Origin: Fulvivirga maritima
GTDB taxonomy: Bacteria > Bacteroidota > Bacteroidia > Cytophagales > Cyclobacteriaceae
DNA length: 64,000 bases
Direction of reading: 5' to 3'
Assembly: GCF_021389955.1 (NCBI RefSeq)
Contig: NZ_CP089980.1
Span: forward strand, 1 to 64,000
The notes under the pieces were generated by a model. It was not told the DNA's origin, made no database searches, and worked only from the letters and a program-made list of their open reading frames with translations. Both the position numbers and the translations under genes were made by a program. This document shows positions 36,977 to 42,802 of this stretch, piece after piece (positions within the stretch are counted from its first letter, which is position 1; each line of letters opens with the position of its first letter).

Positions 36977-37468
36977 TTAGCTTCTAGGCAGTTGAAAGTC
37001 AATGATTCTTGCTGTTCCGACTTTAGTTGGTGCTTCGTGAATAAACCACTCTCTTCCAGGTTCAAGGAATCTTTCAATTCGTTGAGCCAACAGGAATCTA
37101 ACAACAACCATCTGTGCCACACCAGGCTCCAAAACTTTTGGATGGTCAAATTGGATATCCCCCATGAATGCCTCAACCATTTCTCCGTTCTCTCGATATT
37201 CAAATACGTGGTTAGGTCTGTATCCGCTGATAATTCCTGACTTGCGACCTCCCTCTTTCGTTGGTGTTAGTCTGAAGACCGCGTTTACCTTAATCAAGTG
37301 TTTAGAGTTTTCAATATCAAGATCAGTAATGCTTGAATAAGTGTACTTATCATAAGCCATTACGTCAAATACTTTTGACTGTCCAGTGTTCAGCCATCGT
37401 TTGTATATCAGTTGGCCGTTCTGGTACAAAAGCAGTTCGTTATCTTCTGTTAATTCCTTTGTAAACAT
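36977..37468 (-). CDS. Cassette protein with an EF-Tu-like C-terminal barrel domain
   Basis: A 163-residue stand-alone protein. Its second half resembles domain III of elongation factor Tu: KVNAVFRLTPTKEGGRKSGI, SGYRPNHVFEY, AFMGDIQFDHPKVLEPGVAQ and REWFIHEAPTKVGTARI. No GTPase domain is present. EF-Tu domain III binds tRNA and EF-Ts, so a role around translation or toxin action is conceivable but unproven. It is 16 bases downstream of the exported protein gene at 37485, so the cassette between R10 and A8 carries two genes. Confidence 0.65.
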   Translation of the reverse strand: MFTKELTEDNELLLYQNGQLIYKRWLNTGQSKVFDVMAYDKYTYSSITDLDIENSKHLIKVNAVFRLTPTKEGGRKSGIISGYRPNHVFEYRENGEMVEAFMGDIQFDHPKVLEPGVAQMVVVRFLLAQRIERFLEPGREWFIHEAPTKVGTARIIDFQLPRS

Positions 37469-37484
37469 GACTTTTATGATATGG

Positions 37485-37928
37485 CTATTTTCTCTTCAAA
37501 TCAGTCATATCAAATGACTTCAATTCCAGTTTCTCTGATACTGGATTATTTCTGAAGCATTCGGCATTATAGAAGATGTGCTTCTTAGGTTTATAGTCAA
37601 GGAAGAGGTAAACACGTTCTTTTATATCTGCATCTAGAAACTTAGGTTCTACAAGATAGGCTGTTGGCCCTAGAGATGTTGTATCTCCAACCAAATAGTA
37701 ATAGGTGTAAGTTGTGCATTTCTTCTTATCAATCGTTAACAGAGCAAGTTGCTTGTCTTTATAAAGCTCAACTGATTTCATTAATTCGGGATTACGTTTA
37801 GTTGAATAGTACAAGCCTACTTGCACTTCGCACTCACGAAGTTCATTTTCTCCATCAAACCGTTCTTTATCTTGCCCGAAAGCTGATACAGAAAGAACAA
37901 TTAAAAATATCAATGCTAGTTGTTTCAT
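37485..37928 (-). CDS. Cassette exported protein of unknown function
   Basis: A 147-residue protein with a cleavable signal peptide (KQLALIFLIVLSVSAFGQ) and a small mature domain with three cysteines (ENELRECEVQVGLYYS; KKCTTYTYYYLVGDTT; IFYNAECFRNNPVS). No lipobox. The family is not recognised. ATG 37928 is used because it begins the signal peptide; an ATG five codons upstream is possible. Confidence 0.6.
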   Translation of the reverse strand: MKQLALIFLIVLSVSAFGQDKERFDGENELRECEVQVGLYYSTKRNPELMKSVELYKDKQLALLTIDKKKCTTYTYYYLVGDTTSLGPTAYLVEPKFLDADIKERVYLFLDYKPKKHIFYNAECFRNNPVSEKLELKSFDMTDLKRK

Positions 37929-37947
37929 TAGTTTAGAAGACATTAAA

Positions 37948-38284
37948 CATAACGTGGTTTGGCTATACCCAGTAAGGGATTTTAAAGCACTTCCATTTCA
38001 ATTTATTACTAATTTTCCTTGCTTGCACTTCCAATGTTTTGTCCTAATGTTTTACAACGCCCAGATATGGCGCTGTGGCCATACCCTTTCTAAATACCTC
38101 TAAAGTAGTGAAACTGCCCAACACCCACAACGCCATCTACGAGGCACGTCGCTCTGAAAGTCTAAATCCAGAAAGAAGAAAGTAGCTAGAATCACAAAGG
38201 CCAGCAGAATGGGCAGGGTCCCGGTCAAGTTTCACAGAAGTATCAAATACGCAGTTTGGCCATTCGCTATATCGCTTGTTATGT
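37948..38284 (-). repeat. attC-like site A8, enlarged, with a possible gene remnant
   Basis: The outer arms ACATAAC and GTTATGT (the latter reading into the stop of the next gene) pair. Inside are GTGGTTTGGCTATACCC and a second, same-orientation GCGCTGTGGCCATACCC, suggesting two fused sites. The stretch 38115-38187 on the plus strand reads KLPNTHNAIYEARRSESLNP, perhaps a decayed fragment. At 337 bp it is much longer than the other A sites. Confidence 0.45.
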
Positions 38285-38812
38285 GTATGTTTTCCCAGCG
38301 TTCAACCAGTTCCGAGCTTCTTCGACAAGGTGTTTCTCAAACTTCTTCTTTTGTTCAGTTCGAGGTAGTTCGTTGTAATAAAGTAGCATACTTCCATCTT
38401 CTAAATCTTGAAGTTCGCGATACCAAGTATAAAGATGTTGAAGCCCCAGTTCTTCACCCAAATATTTGTTTGTACTTTCTTGAGGCCATTCAAAGGAGTC
38501 GACAATATCATTTTTAATCTTAGTCATGAGTTCAAAAGCACGAGGTGGTTCAGCTACCATCAGCCTCATGTAGAAGTTCAGTAAAATATTGGCCGCCTCC
38601 ATTTTTGTTGGAAGGTCAATTTGAAGTTCCGATAACATCTGCCGGAAATATTACTCCAGTTCGAATGAATTATCCCGTTCGTTCATGCCTGCTAGAATTA
38701 CAAGGGACTCAGATTCCAGTTTTTCGTTCATTCCAGTTAGTGCAATGTCTGGATATTGGCTAATTGTTCGGTTGCCAAGTACAAAGTCTGCAAGTTTTTG
38801 CTGGAAGTTCAT
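38279..38812 (-). pseudogene. Cassette protein of unknown function with an in-frame stop
   Basis: ATG 38812 (NFQQKLADFVLGNRTISQ) overlaps the TGA of the R11 leader ORF as ATGA. The frame runs 52 codons to NSFELE, meets TAA near 38655, and continues in the same frame as YFRQMLSELQIDLPTKMEAA to the stop at 38279 (TWYRELQDLEDGS; KKKFEKHLVEEARNWLNAGK). One nonsense change therefore breaks a helical protein of about 177 residues. Family not recognised. Translation could restart at ATG 38638, giving a 119-residue protein. Confidence 0.55.
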
Positions 38813-38831
38813 CTGTTCGAGTTGCAGATAT

Positions 38832-39018
38832 TACACACAACATCCATATAAGGGAAATACATCCCCTTATTCCTTTCATGGGGTCAATCTAACTAATTTA
38901 ATATTAAAAATGAAGAGCATCGTTTTGCGAGACTTTTAAAGTTTGATGCGAATAGCTAGGCCATACTACGCAACAGAGCTGGGGTAAGCATACCATCATG
39001 CCAGGCATTGCGGCAAAG
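38832..39018 (-). repeat. Cassette repeat R11
   Basis: Full copy with a degenerate right end (CATGCCAGGCATTGCGGCAA). Left block CATATAAGGGAAATACATCC. The leader peptide reads MYFPYMDVV. Confidence 0.85.
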
Positions 39019-39027
39019 AAGTCTTTA

Positions 39028-39486
39028 CTACTCATGAATTTCGAATTTGCTTATTACTCCGTTTCGAAAATCAACATGAAGTTGCCTGTTATCAGTATTG
39101 GAGTGAATGTAAAATTCAATCACCAAAGGGTCTTCAAAAAAGGATTCTATAGTAATAATTCTGAAGCGATTTTCCCAGTTGTTCCAGCGTTGTTCGAATT
39201 CTAGGTTTGAGAGAACATTCCCTTTAAGTTTCGTATTGATAAGGGCATTAATGCGGTCCCTTTCTTTAATAAATGGGCGAATCAGGTTCAACTTGCTTTG
39301 GTTTGGCCCGTTCTTGTCCCCAGAAACAGTAATAAAAGTTGGATGTGCTGACTCTGGATAAAAGTGTTCGTATTCCCAACAAATAAAATTTGATCTTTCC
39401 TTAAATCTGGATTTAAATTCACCGATATCAGAGACAACTGAAGAATGTTTATTACCGAATAAGAAGTTCTTGATATTATTCATCAT
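39028..39486 (-). CDS. Cassette protein of unknown function
   Basis: A 152-residue soluble protein (NNIKNFLFGNKHSSVVSDIG; FICWEYEHFYPESAHPTFIT; QLHVDFRNGVISKFEIHE). No signal peptide or recognised motif. ATG 39486 is preferred, although the frame is open for seven more codons to an ATG created by the end of R12 (GGATGTTGTGC). The R12 leader ORF stops after four codons. Between R11 and R12. Confidence 0.55.
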   Translation of the reverse strand: MMNNIKNFLFGNKHSSVVSDIGEFKSRFKERSNFICWEYEHFYPESAHPTFITVSGDKNGPNQSKLNLIRPFIKERDRINALINTKLKGNVLSNLEFEQRWNNWENRFRIITIESFFEDPLVIEFYIHSNTDNRQLHVDFRNGVISKFEIHE

Positions 39487-39496
39487 TGGGAAAATG

Positions 39497-39682
39497 GAGC
39501 ACAACATCCGTTCAAGGGAAACACATTCCCCTATTCCTGTTATGGCTTCAATATAACTAATTTAATATTAAAAATGAATTTAAGCGTTTTGCGAGGCTTT
39601 TAAAGTTTGATGCGAATAGCCAGGCCATACTACGCAACAGAGCTGAGGTAATCATGCCACGATGTCGAGCATGGCGGTGGCT
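39497..39682 (-). repeat. Cassette repeat R12
   Basis: Full copy: GTTCAAGGGAAACACATTCC at the left, ATGAATTTAAGCGTTTTGCG in the middle and CACGATGTCGAGCATGGCGG at the right. The right end touches the stop codon of the OLD-like gene. Confidence 0.88.
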
Positions 39683-41537
39683 ATGCTTTCGCCTTTAATT
39701 TATTCAATTTACTTTTTATAATTTCATATAAATCCAAAAACTCATCATTTGTACCATCAGACCAAGTTTGTCTTAATTCATCGAAAGTCAAGCTACAATA
39801 ATGTTTTTCAGCTACATTACTACCTCCTATACTTGCACGAACAATACTATCAGGATAAGATTTGCATATATTTTTGGCGTGGTCAAAATCACCGTATGCA
39901 ATTGTTGCATCTGGAACAAGTCTTTCAATTGCAGCTGGAGGAATATAGTTTTCTAAAAGCCTTTTCTTTGTAATCTTAAAATCTTGACTATCTACCAATC
40001 CATAATTTTCTAGGTTAGTTTGATTTGGTGAAATCTCATCTGCACTATCTTTATCACTATCTAAAAATATAAAGAAAGGCTTTTCCAATTTTGTAAATAA
40101 ATCTAGGTTAACCCAATGCTTAACTCCTCCACAACCCCCAATAGGAATTATATTTACACTAAGCTCGTTAAAAGTGTGCTCAATTAAGCCTTGTTGTTTA
40201 TATAAATCTGCTTGATAATGCATTGCTTTAACATCATCAATTCCTTCTACTAAAAATAACAATCTAGATGTTGAGAATAATGGACTAAATACATTGTCAG
40301 GTTTAATCCCTAAATCCATAGCTAAAGCCTTAAAATCAATATTTGCTTGGTCTACTGTATATAGGTTGTTGGGTTTTGATATGTGAATAACAAATTCTCG
40401 TTGCGTATTTCCTACAATGGTTGGAGAATGGGTCGATGTTATAACTTGGTATCCATTTTCAGAAAGAGAAATTAGTTTTTCAACTAAGTTTTCCTGAGCA
40501 GAAGGATGAAGAAATGTCTCAGGTTCTTCAAATCCGAAAATTATTGTTTGGCTATCATTAGACCTTTCAGATTCTGCCAAGTATTCAAAATATGACATCA
40601 TTGTTATTCTTCTAAAACCGTCGCCTCTTGAACTTAATGGAATATTATTTCCTGAAGAATTACTAACAAATGATGTTGAAATTAACTTGCTCCAATCGAA
40701 ACTAATTTTGGGTTCTACCTTTTCATCTGCATTAACAACCTCATTTATTTTATTCGTAATCTCACCTAGAACTGATTCAAGAGCTGTTCGAACAGTTGTT
40801 TCAATCTCATCTGTATCAATATTATCTTTGATTAAATTGAAAGCCATATCCTTAAAGTATTTTTGAATTGAGGTGTCAGTATCAGATAAAGATGTGTCAG
40901 CTTTGAAATACTGGAAGGATGGTAAATTACTCTTAATTGAATCGCCAATTAGTCTAAGTTTTGTCTTCCCTGATGACGGAATTTCCTCATAATCAAAGGT
41001 AAAATCGATTCCATTTTGCTGATTATAAGTTCTTAATTTTTCACGTTTCTCTACATTATTGAATTCTTCTCCATTTCCTTTTGAAGTTTCAATTTCGTTA
41101 GCTTTACATTGAGCAATTAATTGTTTTTCTGTATTAAATATAAAGTCATTTTTATCAGAATATTTCTTTCTTACGATGAAAGTTTTTGGATTTGATAATC
41201 TGGTTTCTGAGACAGCCCAGTACTTTTTCCAAACAAGTAAATTTTCTTCATTTACTAATTCTTCAGATTCAATTGTTGTTTCTATTTCTTCTCCTAATTT
41301 GTAATCATTATTCTCACAATCGAAATAAAGTTCAATTGAAATACTGTCTTCTTGAGAATTTGAATTAAAATCAGACAATAATAATCTCGTGTCATTCAGT
41401 ACTGCATCAATTGCCTTCAAAACTGTAGATTTACCTGCATCGTTTTGTCCTACAATTGTGTTAAAGAACCCGAAATTTACATCTACAGTACCATTAACAC
41501 CTCTAAAATTTGAAATTCTAACTTTCTTTAAAATCAT
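39681..41537 (-). CDS. Cassette OLD-family ATP-dependent endonuclease
   Basis: A 618-residue protein joining an ABC-type ATPase to a TOPRIM nuclease. Walker A: IVGQNDAGKSTVLKAID (residues ~29-45). ABC signature-like LSSRGDGFRRITMMSYFEYL, Walker B IFGFEEPETFLHPSAQ, and the switch His in TSTHSPTIV lie between ~300 and 380. The TOPRIM domain follows: Glu in LLFLVEGIDDVKAM and the DxD in FFIFLDSDKDSADE. Class 1 OLD proteins act alone and several are anti-phage; this one has no UvrD-like (Gabija) partner. It is the longest cassette in the array and lies next to a HEPN cassette. Intact. Confidence 0.85.
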   Translation of the reverse strand: MILKKVRISNFRGVNGTVDVNFGFFNTIVGQNDAGKSTVLKAIDAVLNDTRLLLSDFNSNSQEDSISIELYFDCENNDYKLGEEIETTIESEELVNEENLLVWKKYWAVSETRLSNPKTFIVRKKYSDKNDFIFNTEKQLIAQCKANEIETSKGNGEEFNNVEKREKLRTYNQQNGIDFTFDYEEIPSSGKTKLRLIGDSIKSNLPSFQYFKADTSLSDTDTSIQKYFKDMAFNLIKDNIDTDEIETTVRTALESVLGEITNKINEVVNADEKVEPKISFDWSKLISTSFVSNSSGNNIPLSSRGDGFRRITMMSYFEYLAESERSNDSQTIIFGFEEPETFLHPSAQENLVEKLISLSENGYQVITSTHSPTIVGNTQREFVIHISKPNNLYTVDQANIDFKALAMDLGIKPDNVFSPLFSTSRLLFLVEGIDDVKAMHYQADLYKQQGLIEHTFNELSVNIIPIGGCGGVKHWVNLDLFTKLEKPFFIFLDSDKDSADEISPNQTNLENYGLVDSQDFKITKKRLLENYIPPAAIERLVPDATIAYGDFDHAKNICKSYPDSIVRASIGGSNVAEKHYCSLTFDELRQTWSDGTNDEFLDLYEIIKSKLNKLKAKA

Positions 41538-41571
41538 AGCTAATTATTTGCAGTATGGTTTTTAGGTGAAA

Positions 41572-41625
41572 CATAACGGTTTACATATGGCTTGTTGGTG
41601 GTAGTATTTTCTTTTATTCTATTGG
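41572..41625 (-). repeat. attC-like site A9 (short or truncated)
   Basis: ACATAACGGTTTACATATGG at the left matches the other A-site left arms, but only a weak right arm (TTGGCCAT overlapping the HEPN stop) is visible. Total about 54 bases. Confidence 0.4.
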
Positions 41626-42089
41626 CCATAATTCTGAATATTATGCTGCAGCCAGCTTGCGTAATACCTTATAAATGGTAAAAGTTCCGTTGAACGAAAT
41701 CGTATCATTTCAGAAGTATTCTTCTCTTGGTCTAAGAAAATAATCTCATCAATTCGGTCACAGTCGTCATAAGATTTGACTCGAATATCAAAATGGGCTA
41801 CAGAGTGCCTTAGTTTCATTATCAAGTCTCTTAGGTCTATAATATCTGGATTTATCTGAGATTCTTCTAATCCCATTTCCTGTAGAAGTTCTTTTGTTAA
41901 TCTGCCATTTGGAATATGGGAAATGACTTTTTCTTTTGGCATTACAATGAGTCCCAGAAGGCAATTTATCAGAAGAGTATAGTTGTATTGCTCTTCATAA
42001 GGATATTTATGCAGATTGTTTTCATATTGGGAAATCAATGCCAAAGTCCGATTTATAAAATCAAATTCAATTCTTTTGTAATTTCCCAT
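41619..42089 (-). CDS. Cassette HEPN-family RNase
   Basis: A 156-residue protein matching the HEPN family represented by pEK499_p136. Seen: EFDFINRTLALISQYE, NYTLLINCLLGLIVMPKEKV and the RxxxxH-type active site as LRHSVAHFDIRV (R-HSVA-H). HEPN proteins cut RNA and serve in toxin-antitoxin, abortive infection and CRISPR ancillary roles. No separate antitoxin is present in the cassette. It is upstream (array-proximal) of the OLD cassette, and the two may be co-transcribed. The R13 leader ORF stops six bases before this ATG. Confidence 0.75.
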   Translation of the reverse strand: MGNYKRIEFDFINRTLALISQYENNLHKYPYEEQYNYTLLINCLLGLIVMPKEKVISHIPNGRLTKELLQEMGLEESQINPDIIDLRDLIMKLRHSVAHFDIRVKSYDDCDRIDEIIFLDQEKNTSEMIRFRSTELLPFIRYYASWLQHNIQNYGQ

Positions 42090-42110
42090 TTGTTGTCATT
42101 TTACATCACC

Positions 42111-42310
42111 ACCAATATCCGTGTAAAGGAAACACATTCCCTTATTTCTTTCATACATTTCATACAATTAATTTAACTAAATTAATATTAAAAATGAATA
42201 TTATTATTCTACAAAGCTTTTATAGTTTGATGCCAATAGCCGAGACATACTATACAAAAGAGCTGTGGTAATCATACCACCATGCCAAGCATGGCGGCAA
42301 GGGAGATATT
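42111..42310 (-). repeat. Cassette repeat R13 (proximal end of array)
   Basis: Full copy with an extra 13 bases after the left block (CATACATTTCATACAATTAA). The outer AATATC and GATATT are complementary. The last repeat before the non-array region. Confidence 0.88.
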
Positions 42311-42488
42311 TACCTTCTTTATTCTCACACCACCCCCACCCCATCAAACTCCCTCCTCCTCCACAGGTATTCTCTCCAATGGAAGTTGAAGCAGTTAATT
42401 GATTTAGTGAATTTAAAAATTGGGTATCTGCATCCTTACCAGACAGTAAGGCAAAAAGGTAATTGACTAAAATGAATCGGCTTTTCAT
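42311..42488 (-). pseudogene. Possible remnant cassette gene at the proximal end
   Basis: ATG 42488 opens KSRFILVNYLFALLSGKDAD and continues through TSIGENTCGGGGSLMGWGW before running into repeat R13, where it keeps going only because the repeat lacks a stop in that frame. No family recognised. Position and the AAGTTGTGCGCCAAC box just upstream (42495-42510) mark where an attI or another site should be. Confidence 0.25.
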
Positions 42489-42510
42489 GAGTAAAAAGTT
42501 GTGCGCCAAC

Positions 42511-42802
42511 AGATTATAATTCAGATAAAATGAATTCTAATACTGCTTCGCTTTCATTCCTTTATAAATATAAAACTTTTTAAACATTTTTTATCATTAA
42601 ACAAAACACATTACCTCTTCTCTGTTACTACTACTGCATTTACAGCTCCGCACTTTCAATACGCATCTTTCGGCCTTTACTATTTTAATAGTGCATAATT
42701 TTCATTAAATTATATAACACAGATCGCTATCAGGAGGCTTCTACTGTAAAATGCTCCTGACAGGCATCTGTAACCATTTGTTAAACCTAAACCAACCACC
42801 TC
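42511..42802 (+). promoter_or_regulatory. Gene-free leader of the GH44 gene
   Basis: AT-rich intergenic stretch between the cassette array and the polysaccharidase genes. I see no gene, no integrase fragment and no clear promoter motif; the GH44 promoter must lie here. A short CTCCTGACAGG-like repeat occurs near 42738-42760. Confidence 0.4.

Larger units (their letters stand above)
14599..42510 (-). other. Integron-like gene cassette array without an integrase (CALIN-like)
   Basis: About 22 units, nearly all one gene each and all on the minus strand, are separated by structured sites: thirteen copies (one partial) of a ~185 bp repeat (R1-R13) and about nine shorter palindromic sites (A1-A9). 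Sites abut stop codons on their right side and start codons on their left side, leaving almost no spacer, as in integron cassettes where attC follows each gene. Gene content is unrelated from unit to unit, AT-rich, and rich in lipoproteins and small unknowns. I see no tyrosine recombinase and no clear attI in the window, so it is described as a CALIN-like cluster. The proximal end should be near 42.5 kb, given gene orientation. Confidence 0.75.

Noticed and set aside
36820-37203. 127-residue open frame overlapping R10 and the EF-Tu-like gene
   Set aside because: Half of it is translated repeat and the rest is a shadow frame of a convincing gene.
15878-42310. CRISPR array
   Set aside because: Repeats are ~185 bp, diverge by several percent and are separated by whole genes of 0.4-1.9 kb, not by uniform short spacers; no cas genes are present.
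42204-42509. 101-residue protein at the proximal end of the array
   Set aside because: Its C-terminal third is repeat R13 sequence; only a possible remnant (42311-42488) is kept, with low confidence.
42495-42802. attI site or integrase gene fragment
   Set aside because: One GTTG..CAAC box is visible, but nothing else resembles attI and no tyrosine recombinase motif was found on either strand.
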